Assembly: GCF_010389155.1 (NCBI RefSeq)
Contig: NC_057765.1
Location: 25,298,980 to 25,362,979, forward strand
Origin: Erigeron canadensis
Taxonomy: Eukaryota; Streptophyta; Magnoliopsida; Asterales; Asteraceae
DNA length: 64,000 nt
Direction of reading: 5' to 3'
Shown: positions 1 to 11,311 of the stretch, piece after piece
How the letters are laid out: every line of letters starts with the position of its first letter
Numbering within the stretch: position 1 is the first letter of the stretch
Made by a program: the position numbers and the translations under genes
Notes under the pieces: generated by a model
The model's database searches: none
The model's input: only the letters and a program-made list of their open reading frames with translations
What the model was told of the DNA's origin: nothing

Positions 1-600
1 AGACTTCAGCAAGTACTTCCCTTAAGGGATGTACCTGCTGATGCTCAATCTCATCATCAGATACCTCAGTCTGTGCCAGCTAGGTCCACTCCTAGGTTTA
101 ACACTCCTCAAAGAAGAAGGTTACCTTCTCAAAACAGGTCTGTTACTCCTCAGCGAGGACACTTTCCACATAAGCAAGTAAGACCTGTTACTCCTGAGCG
201 AGGAAACTTGCCACATCAGCAAGTGAGACCCACAACCCCACAAAGAGGACAAATGCCAAATCAGCATATTCAATCCTCTGTGTCAAACAGGGAGTATCTG
301 CCTCATAGGCAGATGAGTTCAGCAACTCTCAATCATCAATCTAGACCCATCACTCCTAGAAGAGTGCCTCAATCACAATAAGGTCCCTCCTCTTCTTCTT
401 ACCCTGCTGGAAGACAAGCATGGACAATGATTCAAGGATCACAAAATCCTCATGATCATAATGGCCAATCCATTCTTGGTCATGTTCCTCAGATGCCTCC
501 TCCTAGACTTAAACAAAGGAACAAATCGAAGTCCAAACAAAAGGGTAAGGCATCTTCCTCCTCTAATCCTCAAATCAATGAGCTTACTCAACGAGTCAAT
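1..600 (+). pseudogene. Left half of a Pro/Arg/Gln-rich gag-like ORF, split by a retroelement
   Basis: Frame 1 is open from the window edge to 600 except for one TAA at 379-381. The product is basic and proline-rich. It has three to four copies of a roughly 16-residue unit built on TPxRGxxPxxQ (about residues 25-85), then a Lys/Ser-rich segment (KSKSKQKGK) and the start of a likely coiled coil. The frame stops exactly where the Tat LTR begins and resumes at 12219, where a CCHC knuckle follows. This architecture (disordered basic region, coiled coil, zinc knuckle) suggests a gag or LINE ORF1-type RNA-binding protein, but I do not recognise the family. It is broken by the stop, by the insertion and by later frameshifts. 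Confidence 0.5.
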
Positions 601-1514
601 TGTTTTGGTCAAAAATTATCCAAGATAATCAACCTTGAAGACTTAGATCAATTATGTAACCAAACTTTCGTTCGTGAGGTTAAGGGCTTGTAAAATTGGT
701 TTAGATTCAAAGATGCGTTTAAAATAAGTATGATAAATCAAGATTATGTCGACTTAAACAAAAGAAGGTAGTCAAAAGATTTCGCAAATAACTATATAAT
801 CAAATATAAGATAGATTAAGCAAGATAAAGAAAGATAAACGTAAATAAATGCGAAAAATAAAGAGAAAGGAACAAAGAACACCGAGATTTGTTATCGAGG
901 AAAAGCCCTTAATCCTTTATGGATTGCCCGCATAAAAACCCCAGGAGGAAGCAATCGTCCCTGCCTTGTTCTTTTACTAATGGTGTAAATTGGTTACAAT
1001 GATAGAGCGACTTGATCGATCTTTCTAAGTAAAGAAAAGTGTGTTGGTTGTTTACAAGTATGAGCAGAGAAAATAAGCAAGTAAATATGTGAGTGTGTGT
1101 AATGTTGTATATCCTATGATCGATCAGGTCCTTGTATATATAGAGCAGCCTAGTAACTAATTTTCCGAAATTACAGGGATCTTCCTGGTCTTCATCTGGT
1201 GAACGTTGGAACATATCTTGACTGATATTGTAGCCGTTTGAAGATATTCTCCTCATGCTGAATTCCTCTTGATGTCCGATTATGATGCTGGACTAAGTCT
1301 TCTTTGCGTGTTGATCAAATAAGACATGTGTTGAATCTCTTTTGTACCGTTAGAGATAGTTACCTTGTGATAAATATCAAGTTACCTGCATAATATTCTC
1401 ATAGATACAATACTTGAAGTTTATCGTTAGTAATTTGTCAAGGCGTATCAAGATCCTGAAGGTCCATGATCTTGAGGTTCCAAGATAATGAAACCTGAAA
1501 TTTCACCCATAACA
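601..1514 (-). repeat. 3' LTR of the Tat element
   Basis: Direct repeat of 11312-12213. On the plus strand it runs from TGTTTTGGTC to ACCCATAACA. It carries a 12-bp segment around 1290-1310 that the other LTR lacks, plus scattered substitutions, so the insertion is not recent. The minus-strand TATA-like sequence CTATATATA lies at 1135-1143, followed in transcript direction by a run rich in CACAC near 1090-1100. Confidence 0.9.
1135..1143 (-). promoter_or_regulatory. TATA box of the Tat LTR
   Basis: The plus strand reads TATATATAG, so the minus strand reads CTATATATA inside the LTR. The same box is kept at 11846-11854 in the other LTR, and a variant (TTTATATAG) occurs near 12805 in the truncated third copy. 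Conservation across three copies supports a promoter role. Confidence 0.6.
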
Positions 1515-1566
1515 ATTGTCCCCAAAGTTATTTTAAACAAAAATCAATTTTGTTTAAAATAACTTT
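1515..1566 (-). promoter_or_regulatory. Polypurine tract fused to a 19-bp perfect hairpin
   Basis: Directly upstream (minus strand) of the 3' LTR is a purine-rich stretch around TTTGGGGACAAT, the expected plus-strand primer site. It abuts an inverted repeat: 1524-1542 and 1548-1566 are perfect reverse complements of 19 bp with a 5-nt loop. The hairpin shares its first bases with the polypurine tract. Confidence 0.6.
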
Positions 1567-1660
1567 GACCAATGTCAAGGAGTTAATTTTTAAATTCACC
1601 CCGAGGATAAGACGCGTGGAGATAAGATAACCAAGAGTCTAGACGGTTTATTCCCATCGT

Positions 1661-1678
1661 TTTATACCTCTATACAAG
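1661..1678 (+). promoter_or_regulatory. TATA-like boxes for the plus-strand coiled-coil gene
   Basis: Two TATA-like sequences, TTTATACC (1661-1668) and TATACAAG (1671-1678), lie about 95-110 bp upstream of the ATG at 1772. They face away from the LTR promoter, so the gene could be transcribed independently of the retroelement. This is inferred from sequence only. Confidence 0.4.
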
Positions 1679-1771
1679 CATACCATTCTTTTAGAAAAAA
1701 TCATAAATCTTTTTATGCTCAAAAAAGTTTTCATCTTTTTCTCCATTTCTATTAATTTTCATAACATTAAC

Positions 1772-2184
1772 ATGTCTGAAATCAGCAACGGAGATTCACA
1801 CCTTGAAGTCCACAAGCGCCCAAGGGTAAATTGGGGCACTACGAAGTCAGAAAGGAGGCTCCTTTATGTAAGAAAATAAATTTTTCATTATTTTTTCTTT
1901 CGTTATATTCGATTTGTAAAAATGATCCTTTGAAATGTTTCCCACAGTGCTTTTCTCAAATGAGGTTTGCGCATATGGAAGTTGCGCGTATTAAAGACCA
2001 AGAAATCAAAAGCCAAAATCAGTATATTTTTCAACTCTTGGATGAAAGAAAAGCTCAAGTTTCCCGGATAAGAGAGTTAGAAGCAGAACTGGCAAAAACC
2101 AAGGACGAACTTCAAATAGCGCAAGTAGATCTGGTCTATATGAGAGTCACCAAAAAGTTGAAGCCTTCTGATTCTGACGAGTAG
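1772..2184 (+). CDS. Spliced coiled-coil protein gene, antisense within the Tat element
   Basis: Two exons are proposed: 1772-1867 (32 codons from ATG) and 1948-2184 (78 codons plus TAG). An 80-bp AT-rich intron (GTAAG...CACAG) lies between them; both junctions are phase 0. The predicted protein is 110 aa. The N-terminus has a basic NLS-like KRPR (residues 15-18). From about residue 40 to the C-terminus it is heptad-rich (ELEAELAKTKDELQ), a clear coiled coil, ending in acidic SDSDE. No domain is recognised. It lies between integrase and 3' LTR on the opposite strand to gag-pol. Extra ORFs in that place, sometimes antisense, are known in Tat-lineage elements, but I cannot say whether this one matches them. 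The frame is intact although gag-pol is broken. Without splicing, an ORF from 1831 enters the same second exon. Confidence 0.55.
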
Positions 2185-3149
2185 TTATGTATATGGGCAA
2201 TGAAGGATATAATGCAAAGGCCAGAGCCCATTTTTAAACTCTTTTGATTGTAACTGCTATCAAGCAGTTTTATCTTTTGTAAATATTTTCGTTATGAATG
2301 AAAAACATTTATCTTTTGATCTTTATTGCTTCGATTCCAAAAATCAATGATGTTAATGGGGTTAAAATTAGAAAATTAAATAATCATTTGCATGATATCA
2401 CATGTCAGTTAATTATTACCCTTGACTTATTTGACTATATCAACAGTAACAAATCAAATCAAAGTAATAATTATAGGGTAAGATACATGCACCTTGTGAT
2501 ATGTAATTAAGATCCACTTGTAAATTGTGATCTTCAAGCATCCAGCGTCTTAATTGTTTATCAATTCCACTATATTCCTGTCGCAATAAAATATAAATAG
2601 GACCGGTATGATCTTTGGAGGGGATTAAAATTAAGAAGGGAATTCTTAATTTTAATATTCTCGTAGGGACATTGGAGTCCAAGATAATGAGGGTGTCTCA
2701 ATATCTTGAACATGCTTGGGAGGCGTGTTTAGCCTTTTCGTATGTGTTTGTGTAATGGGTGGCGTGGTTAGCCATTTCGGGAGATCGATGGTGACATCGA
2801 TAATCGGTAGAATTAATTTCGACAACCTTGGAATTTAACCCTTCAGCTGTGAAATTAATGAACGTGAGACATGGGCAAATCGTAAGAGAGGGTGAAAACC
2901 CCCAACCAAAAGTTGGCGTGAAAGCCAAAAGGTGAAGACCTTGTTCCACGTTGCTATGTATGATGCTGAATATCCTTTGAGATCCTACAAACTGAAATCC
3001 ATCTAAACTGACGTTAGCCATTTGGCTAACGCCACTCCGACGCTCAAGTCAGTATCATCATTTTGAAGAATAAACAAACAAATAAATAAATGAGTAAATA
3101 AAAAAGGATTTAGAAATCATACCTGATTTTGTCAATGAGACAAAATTAA
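2185..3149. other. Non-coding stretch between the antisense gene and pol end
   Basis: No convincing coding frame on either strand. 2298-2700 is AT-rich. 2700-3050 is richer in GC, with short open frames in both directions but no recognisable motif. It belongs to the 3' untranslated part of the Tat element. Confidence 0.4.
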
Positions 3150-4135
3150 TTAGACATGATATAACTTAAGGTGGATGGCGTTCCAAGCTCTTGGAACTAA
3201 TTTACCTTCTAGATCTTTTAACCAATAAGATCCTTTACCAGCTTCTGCCTCGATCAAATAAGGTCCTTCCCATTTCGGGTTCAATTTCCCATCAGGCTTG
3301 ATCAAAGCTTTCTTTAACACCAAATCCCCAACTTGAAATCGTCTTAATCTTAAATTCTTATTATAAGACTTGGCGATTCGTTGTTGATAAGCTGTTATTC
3401 TTATTCTGGTTCTTTCTCGTAATTCATCTAGAGCTTCCAAGCTTTCAAACATTAATTCTTTGTTTTTCTCATAAGTCAATAGACTTATCCTAGCAGTTGG
3501 TAAGTCCATTTCAGTGGGTAATAGTGCTTCTGCTCCAAAAACAAGCGAAAATGGGGTTTGCCCAGTTGCATTTTTAGAGGTTGTGCGATCAGCCCATAAG
3601 AAAATGGTAACTCTTCAGCCTATTTTCCTTTGGCCTATCCCAGTCTTTTCTTTAGATTGTTCATAATAATCTTATTACTTGACTCCGCTTGACCATTGGC
3701 TTAAGGATGAACAGGGGTAGAAGTGATCATCTTGATTCCCCATCTTTCACAGAAATTTGTGGTTTTCTTTCCAATAAATTGTGAACCATTGTCACAAATT
3801 ATCTCTGCTGGAACTCCAAATCTAGTCAATATATTCCTTTTGATGAAGGATATAACATGAGACTCTTGGATCTTGGAATATGCTTTAGCTTCAATCCATT
3901 TTGAAAAATAATATGTCATTGCCAAAAAATATTTCTTCCCCGCTGAAGATTCTGTCATTGGTCCTACAATATCCATTCCTCACTTCATGAATAGCCATGG
4001 TGACAAAACTGGATACATAGGTTCAGCTGGTTGATCATGAATGATGTTATGTCTTTGACAAGCATCACACTTCCTAGCATAATCTTCAGCATCTTGTTTC
4101 ATGGTTGGCCAATAATAACCAGTCATTAAGATTTT
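3150..4135 (-). pseudogene. Integrase remnant of the Tat pol
   Basis: On the minus strand the zinc-binding half (WPTMKQD, CDACQRH) is followed by the catalytic core: MDIVGPM (first Asp), IICDNGSQF (second Asp), then NGQAESSN (Glu). The C-terminal segment (VGDLVLKK, NPKWEGPYLI) is at 3509-3150. The gene is broken by an in-frame stop just after 4136, TGG to TGA just upstream of MDIVGP, CAA to TAA just before NGQAESSN, two more stops and a frame change near 3600-3680. Several breaks look like C-to-T or G-to-A changes, as expected from decay of methylated cytosine. Confidence 0.85.
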
Positions 4136-5054
4136 TTAATATAAGGATCTTCCAGCTGTGTGGTTCCCACATTCTCCTTCGTGAATATCTTTAAGAACCT
4201 CTTTGATCTCGGGTTCCTCTAAATACCTAAGATATGGTCCTGCAAGAGACTTTCTATACAAGATACCATTTATCATAGAATAATGTGCAGTTTTCATTCG
4301 AAAAGCCTTTGGGTTTCCATCCTTAGGAATTGTCCCATTGCTTATATATTCCTTTATAGGTGTCATCCATGAAGTTTGATTGTTTTCAGATTCTCCAGTT
4401 TCACTATCTTGAATAGCTAAAGTTTTATGAGACTCTTTATCTATGGCAGGATATAGAACATGAACTATAGGAATACTAGTTTCAGACGCCATCTTAAATG
4501 TTGAACCTAGGTTTGCTAAGGCATCAGCTTCAACATTTTCTTCTCTAGGTACTTGTTCTATATCGAATAAGTCAAAATTTTCAGCTAATTTTTTAACTAT
4601 ATCTAGATATGGCATTAAACTTTCTCCTTTCGCAACATATGATCCATTAAAATGATTTGCTAAAAGTAATGAATCTACATATACTTTAAGGTTCCTAATA
4701 TTCATATCTTTAGCCAATTGCATATCAGAAATTAAAGCTTCGTATTCTGCTTCATTATTAGTAGCTATGAATTGACAATTTACTGCTTGGGGTATGATAT
4801 CCCTCTGTGGCGATTTTAGTACGATACCTAATCCTATTCCTTTAACATTAGCAGCACCATCAGTATATAGGATCCATTTTTCAGTTGCTTCTTCTAGCAT
4901 TTTAACTTCTAAGTCCACTTCTTGTTGTAAGTCAGTACTAAAATCAGCCACAAAATCAGCTAAAGCTTGAGATTTTATAGCATTTCTAGGTTCATATGCT
5001 AAGTTAAAGGCACCTAATTTTACAAACCATTTAGCCATTCTTCCTGATACTTCA
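4136..5054 (-). pseudogene. Archaeal-type RNase H and start of integrase, Tat pol
   Basis: The minus-strand frame is open from the solo-LTR junction at 5054 to 4136. It begins with the end of the ordinary RNase H region (GRMAKW, AYEPR). The second RNase H follows: TDGAA at about residue 68, NNEAEYEAL at about 103, YVDSLL at about 128 and ADALANLGS at about 180, giving the D-E-D-D set. The frame ends at the first integrase histidines (GECGNHTAGRS). A paired RNase H of this kind is diagnostic of Tat-lineage gypsy elements. The domain is intact, but is cut off from RT by the insert at 5055-7442. Confidence 0.88.
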
Positions 5055-7442
5055 TGTAACACCCCAAGCTAGGGCTCGAAATATTACGGAAATCATATAG
5101 CACAAGGAGGGATTATCGTAGGAAATTAAATGAGATTAATGAATTCGGTGAATCCACAACAAGTCAAATATTCAAACAATGCACAAGGAGCAAATGACCA
5201 TCAAAGTTTACAAAAGAGAATTCTAGAGATGGCTATCGATCCTAAGCATTAATCAAAAGTGGGCGAATGAATCCTTGATCCATAAAGTCCATGCCCGAAT
5301 CCAAAAGCTACACCAGATCATGCATCACATCCTTGAACCACTTGATTACCTGAAAAGTGTTCTAAAAATCAACACGAGGTTGGTGAGTTCGTAGTGGTGG
5401 CCCAAGATGAACCACCGAGCATAACCACATATCATAAAAACAAGAACAATCATCACATACAAGTAGTCTTACACGTCATCCAACCAATGCATCACTATAT
5501 AACAAACGTATAAGAACAATCAATGCAATGTCAATGCCATGATGTGAATGATATGCATGCCAAACCAAAATACATATAATATGTATGGCCATCATGCCAT
5601 CTATGCAACGATACTCACAGGTCATCACCATGACCAATATGGCATCTCAAACTCGTCGGCGAATATACGTCTATAAACCCGGATGACCAACACCAGTGTA
5701 TACGTCTATACCTGGATAAACACATTTGTCTCAACAGACAACCAAATCATCTCAAAGCAACCAACGCAATGCAAGCCCAACAATCCATCAATCCAACATC
5801 CAATAACCAACAATATGATCAAACTATACATACATACACTTGAGAAGGCTTGCTTTCAAAGAGTCCTCGATGTTTGTATACAGGGTGTACCAGCGGCTAA
5901 CCCTCCACATCTCAAACCTTTTGAAAGCGAAGTCGACTTCCATGTATGTACATCTAACCTAAATATAACCTTTCTTAATACCAACATACACAAAACAATT
6001 CAATAATTCATCCATCAATCATCATTCAATCAACAAACAACTAATTCAAACAAATAAACACACAATGTACACTTTTCAGCCCGTATCTCAATAGAGTAGG
6101 GAGATTACGAACTCACCTTGATTGGCAAAAGAGGCTAATATCGAATTAAGATGAGAGTATAAGTGATTATAGTGCTCCACGCTTCCACAACCTAGTAATG
6201 TATACAAGACATGCATTATTCACCAAAGACGATTCTCTAACTAGGATTTAGCTTTGGTTTATGGCTTTGAAAGACTTTTGGGACCCAACATGGTCGTTAG
6301 GGAGGTCATGTAATAGTTTGTAACCAAAATGAAGTCGCCCCAAGGTCGCCTCATTCTCAAACAAAAGTTATATGTTTATTTAGTTTATGTTAATGCCTTG
6401 AATTAGGTTCCAAAGAGGACACCCAACTTTAAACGACTCTTTTGTCATGTGTAGGGCACCAATAAGGTCATAAGAGTACATTCCGGAAAGGTCAGGACGA
6501 TCCTAGGATGTTAGAACTAAAGCTAGGAAAAATTTAAGTGATTGAAGCCCCCAACTGCGCCGCAACTTATCGCTGCGCCGCAGCTGAAAAACAGACTCGT
6601 GAAGCTGCGGGGCAGCTTAACTAGCTGCTCAGCAGCTCACCCAGTTCAGCACCAGCAACACCATTTCAACCTAAACACACCAAAACTAACCCATAACTCA
6701 TTTTTTACACCCAAAATCGATTTGTGATGCATCAAAACTCAATATGAAGCATAATTAAGCATGTTTACACATGAATAACCCAAACCCACTTCAAAATCTT
6801 TCTTCAAAACACCAAACTCAAGCTCAAATTCGGTTTAACCCATTACTAACCCTAGACAAACCCTAATTCGACTTTTGGCCCGATTTGTGACCCGAAAATG
6901 TTTTGGCACAACTAGAGATACATTTACTAACATGAAATGAAGGTCATAGAGTAAAATTTACTTACCAAAAGCTTCACAAATCCTCAAACCCGAATTTTGA
7001 CTCAAATGAGGTCATTTCTTGCACTTTGAAACCCAAGTTTTTGATATGAAGTTAAAATGGTGATAAGATTTATTATTCTTGCATTAAATAAGCTTGAATT
7101 TCCATGAACTATGAATTAAATTAGAGAGAGAGTGAAAGGAGAGTGTGTTCTTGGGAGTAAAGAAGAGAGAGAGATAAGAAGAATAAGGGAAGGAAAGGAT
7201 AAGGTGGGTGGGGGTTGGGTTGACTAAGGTGGGTCATGGGTCAAGACTTTGATCCATGGGTTGACCCGTCAACATAACTAATTAGTTCAAAACCCACGAC
7301 ATAACATCTAGCACACCGTCAACCGGCTCATTGAGTATACAATTAGTCATTTAACCACAAGATGGATTTAAAGATATCATTAACTACTATAATTCATAAC
7401 ATTACACTTAAAGTCAACGAGTCAAAATTCATGGATGTTACA
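5055..7442 (-). mobile_element. Solo Tekay-type LTR inserted in the Tat pol gene
   Basis: It starts TGTAACACCCC and ends GATGTTACA, flanked by a perfect 5-bp duplication CTTCA (5050-5054 and 7443-7447). It is the reverse complement of the LTRs of the complete element at 48444-58812, with moderate divergence, so it is an older relative. It lacks about 47 bp of the GC-rich palindromic repeat present in the younger LTRs (compare 6555-6650 with 49240-49385). No internal domain remains, as expected from LTR-LTR recombination. It interrupts pol between the RT-side RNase H and the archaeal-type RNase H. Confidence 0.93.
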
Positions 7443-8830
7443 CTTCAGGTTTTCTAAGCACACATTTTATAGGGTAATTTGTCCTAACATGTATAGCATG
7501 CGTTTTAAAATAATGTCTAAGTTTAGTAGATGCCATGACTAATGCAAGTATAAGTTTTTCGAGATGAGAGTACCTGGTTTCAACATCAATTAAACTTTTA
7601 CTTACGTAGTAGACGGGATTATGTATGCCTTCAGATTCCTTTACAAGAACTGCGCTTATTGCATTTGATGATACTACCATGTAAAGATATAAAGGCTCAC
7701 CATCTTCAGGCTTCATCAGCAGCGGAGGGGTTGATAAGTACTTTTTTAATTCCTGAAAGGTCTCTTCTTGCTTTTGACCCCATTCGAATTTCTTATTCTT
7801 TTTCAGAATATCGTAAAATTCTTTGCATCTATCTGAGGATCTTGAAATGAATCTGTTGAGAGCTACTAATCTGCCTGTTAATCTTTGGATGTCTTTAGCA
7901 TTCGACGGAGACTTCAAATTTAATATTACTTTAATTTGCTCTGGGCTAGCTTCAATTCCTCTTTTGGTGACCATATATCCTAAGAATTTTCCAGCTCCAA
8001 CTCCAAAATTACACTTGGCGGGATTTAACTTCATATTGTACTTGTCCGGGATGTTGAAGGCTACTTCAAGATCCTTTAAGTGATCTTCAGCTCTCTTGGA
8101 CTTTACCACCATATCGTCTATATAGACTTCCATGGTATCCCCCAGTTGATCTTTGAACATCATATTCACTAGCCTTTGATATGTTGCACTTGCATTTTTA
8201 AGACCAAAAGGCATTGCAAATATAACAATAAATACCTGTCGGTGTCATGAAGGCTGTGGCTTCCTGATCTTCAGGTTCCATTTGTATCTGTTGAAATCCT
8301 GAGGAGGCATCCATGAATGTTAGCATCTCTTGTCCCGAAGTTGCATCGACCATTGCATCAATATGTGGTAGTGGAAATGGATCTTTTGGACAAGCTTTGT
8401 TTAGATAAGTAAAATCTACACAAACTCTCCATTTTCCATTTTTCTTTTGTACGACTACCACGTTTGCCAGCCATTCTGGGAATTTAACTTCTCTGATCAT
8501 TTTAGCCTTTAATAATCTTTCAACATCTTCCTGGATTATAGCATTTCTTTCAGGAGCAAATTTTCTTCTTTTTTGCTGAATAGGCTTGAAGCTTTTGTCG
8601 ATTCTCAGCTTGTGTGTGATGACATCTCTTGATATTCCAGTCATATCTTCTTGTTTCCAAGCGAAAGTCTTCATTCTAGCTTTGAGGAAATCAGTAAATT
8701 TGACTTCCATATCTTTTGATATCTTTTTCCCTATTAAAACTTTAATGTTAGGATCTTTAGGAACCAAGATAACTTCCTTTACATCTTGCTCTTCTGGTTC
8801 TTCTACATCGAAGACCCTTTTCTGTAATTG
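7443..8830 (-). pseudogene. Reverse transcriptase and RNase H remnant, Tat pol
   Basis: On the minus strand, 8767-8198 gives the front of RT (WRVCVDFTYLNKACPKD, TFMDASSGFQQI). 8214-7438 gives the palm with YIDDMVVKS, then RNase H (PLYLYMVVSSNAISAVLV, YYVSKSL). The two pieces are in different frames: a shift lies just upstream of MPFGLKNA, near 8215. The segment 8830-8768 is in frame with the upstream protease. RNase H runs straight into the solo LTR at 7442. The catalytic first RNase H Asp is replaced here (YMVVSS where an Asp is usual), as often seen when a second RNase H is present. Confidence 0.88.
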
Positions 8831-9286
8831 CTATTGTGAAATTGGCTCTGCAGCTGACTTCATGCTGGATGTGTAGCATTCTCTTGCTTCTTGCTGATCT
8901 CCCTTGACAGTAACTACTCCCCAAGGTGTTGAAAGTTTAATACATTGGTGATATGTTGAAGGTACTGCCTTCATTTCGTGTATCCAGGGTCTTCCCAAGA
9001 TTATGTTGCATCCTGGGAGAGAATCTACGACACAGAATTTCTGCATCGAATTCATCCCTCCAACATAAACTGGTAATTTTATTTCACCCACTGTATATTT
9101 AGTTTCCCCACTGAATCCAATCAATGGAGAAGCCTTTCCATTGATATCTTCTTCCGAGATATCCATTCTTGGTAATGTCTCCAGCTTGATGATATTCACT
9201 GAGCTCCCATTATCTATCAAAATCCTGCGAACATAATGGTTAGCGATAAAAAGAGTAATTACCAGCCCATCATGATGAGGTTCCAT
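8831..9286 (-). pseudogene. Aspartic protease remnant, Tat pol
   Basis: The frame contains the retropepsin-like active site LIDNGSSVNII and the downstream flap-like CNIILGRPWI. It is in the same frame as gag (9323-11215) and as the start of RT (8767). Gag, protease and RT were therefore one long frame, now cut by a TAA at about 9323 and a TAG at 8831. The stop at 8831 falls at a CAATAGCAA context, compatible with a CAG to TAG change. Confidence 0.82.
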
Positions 9287-9322
9287 GATATCATCAAAAT
9301 CTTCTTCAAAGGAGATAATGTC

Positions 9323-11215
9323 TTAGTCCGAAATTGATGCTTTCTTCACACTTCTTTCTCCTCTATCTGCTTTGCTTTGCTTTGCAAGTCTTTTTGCTGC
9401 TGAATATGTTGTCCCGCACACTTCCGATCCCCCAGAGATGGTATTAATTACTTTTGCATTCGCTGGTGGGGAATCTGCTTTTTGTGTTGATTTTGGTTTG
9501 GAAAAGTCCAAGACTTCAACATCTTTGGCCTTCTTCCTTCCAAGGAGTTCTGTCAAATATCCTTTTGCTAATAAAGTGGATATTTCTCTTCTTAACATCT
9601 TGCAATCTTCGGTGATATGGCCAAAGTCTTCATGATAAGCACACCACTGGCTAGGATCTTTCTTCTTGAAGTATCCGTCATTTTTCTTCTGAGGCCATCT
9701 CACCTTGTCTCCAAGATCTCTAAGCGCCATTATAATGCCAGGAGTTCCTACAGAGAAACAGTATGATGCCAAAGTTGGATATTCGACCCCGTCATCTTCT
9801 TCAACGACATTGACTTGATCATCTACATGTCTTGAGTAAGGTTTGTGTCTCGGTTTAAACACCGGGGTTTCTGCCTTCCGATTTGGACGATCATATGATA
9901 AGGCATCTAATTTCGAAGTTGTAAGTTCATTTTCTTCGAGCCTTATAAATCTTGCTGCCCTTACTTTTGCTTCATCTAAATTTCTGCATGGTGTCATTAT
10001 GAGATCTTCCTGGAATTTAGATCCTTTATGGAGACCTCTCTGCAAAGCTTGAATAGCGGTCAACATATCTAATTTAGGAATATTAAGAGATTCTTTTCTA
10101 AATCTAGTCATAAAATCTCTAAGTGATTCATGCGGTTTTTGAATTATTTTATATAGATCATCAGTCAATTTCTCAAAAGTTCTACTGCATGAAAATTGAC
10201 TATAAAATAAATTTGTTAAATTAGCGAAAGAATTAATAGATAGAGGAGGCAAACTATGCAGCCATTTTAAGGCTGATCCAGATAGTGTCGATCCAAAGTT
10301 TCTGCATAAGCAAGCTTCTTTCAAATTTGATGGAATCGGCACCGTTTCCATTTTCTCCAGATACAGTGCGATATGCTCCTGTGGGTCAGTGGTTCCATCA
10401 TATGGTTTCATATTTGGAACTTGGAATTTCTTCGGGATTTCTACGTTCGCAATCCTGTCGCCATATATGTTGATTAGATAGGACGCAGGGTTGACTTCAG
10501 GAATTGGATTGCAAAATCCAGGAACTCTCGAAATCATGTCTTTAATCTTCTGAAATTCTCTAGCGATGTAATCATTTGCTCCTTGTCCCTGCAATGGATT
10601 AGTAAAAGCAAAAGATCCAGCAAAATTATTAGAATTGTTCAAACCTGCACTCATGGTGGCCGATGTTCCAGCAACATGAGTGTTTTGCGGAATATTACTC
10701 CCAAAATTAGGAGTCGCAGTTGGCATCGACGTATTAATAGGAGCAGACTCAAGAGCATTTGGAGTCGTTGAAAACAAATTCCTAGGAGTCATCGGTGGTC
10801 TGTTTTCAAAAATCCTTGACTCAAGAATTTTGAATTGTGCCTGATTATATTCTTGATTAGTCTTAATTGTCTTATCAAGATTCTGCAAAATAGTAAACAA
10901 GTCAGGCAGTTCTTCAGAGTTAACATTCCTAGATCCGGTATTGTAGGGATCCGGATTGCCACAATCGTCGTAAAAACTCCTTCTTTGAGTCTGGCTTGAT
11001 CTTGCATTCTCTTGAGATGCGTTTCCTGCCGGAATTTCTCCAGATAAGTCTAGGATCTGGAATGAATCCATTGGCTCCTCGCCTTTTTCCTGGGCAGAAG
11101 TTCGAGCAGCATTGTTCTTGTTTCTTCGATAAAAAGCACGTCCTGGAGGTGGAGGAGGCAAAGGAGAAGAAAGAACAGGAGTAATTTGCGAAGAATTAGT
11201 TGGTTGAGTCGACAT
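9323..11215 (-). CDS. Gag polyprotein of the Tat element
   Basis: A 630-aa frame from ATG at 11215. It has a low-complexity N-terminus (PPPPPGRAFYRRNKNN), and about residues 230-420 match the retrotransposon gag fold (SGSALKWLHSLPP, FANLTNLFYSQFS, ESLRDFMTRFRKE). A zinc-knuckle-like CAYHEDFGHITEDC lies near residue 530; it has the Tat-type spacing with His at the second position. It is the only long gag-pol piece of this element still open from end to end. It would form the particle that packages the RNA. The terminal TAA is followed in frame by the protease, so that stop may be secondary. Confidence 0.85.
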   Translation of the reverse strand: MSTQPTNSSQITPVLSSPLPPPPPGRAFYRRNKNNAARTSAQEKGEEPMDSFQILDLSGEIPAGNASQENARSSQTQRRSFYDDCGNPDPYNTGSRNVNSEELPDLFTILQNLDKTIKTNQEYNQAQFKILESRIFENRPPMTPRNLFSTTPNALESAPINTSMPTATPNFGSNIPQNTHVAGTSATMSAGLNNSNNFAGSFAFTNPLQGQGANDYIAREFQKIKDMISRVPGFCNPIPEVNPASYLINIYGDRIANVEIPKKFQVPNMKPYDGTTDPQEHIALYLEKMETVPIPSNLKEACLCRNFGSTLSGSALKWLHSLPPLSINSFANLTNLFYSQFSCSRTFEKLTDDLYKIIQKPHESLRDFMTRFRKESLNIPKLDMLTAIQALQRGLHKGSKFQEDLIMTPCRNLDEAKVRAARFIRLEENELTTSKLDALSYDRPNRKAETPVFKPRHKPYSRHVDDQVNVVEEDDGVEYPTLASYCFSVGTPGIIMALRDLGDKVRWPQKKNDGYFKKKDPSQWCAYHEDFGHITEDCKMLRREISTLLAKGYLTELLGRKKAKDVEVLDFSKPKSTQKADSPPANAKVINTISGGSEVCGTTYSAAKRLAKQSKADRGERSVKKASISD

Positions 11216-11311
11216 CTTCGGTATTAGATTTTGAAAAATCGAGATTTATGAAAATCAAAAAGATTTTTTATCAGATCGAAAGCACCTTTTGCCCCACGGT
11301 GGGCACCAAAT
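11216..11311 (-). promoter_or_regulatory. 5' leader and primer-binding site of the Tat element
   Basis: Between gag and the 5' LTR. Four bases inside the LTR edge (minus strand) is TGGTGCCCACCGTGGGGC, starting with TGG, the complement of a tRNA CCA tail. It contains its own inverted repeat (GCCCAC/GTGGGC). The tRNA was not identified; the initiator-Met consensus is not matched. Confidence 0.5.

Noticed and set aside
909..1256. 115-codon minus-strand frame, repeated at 11680-11967
   Set aside because: Lies in the Tat LTR across TATA box and leader; no motif, and different lengths in the two LTRs.
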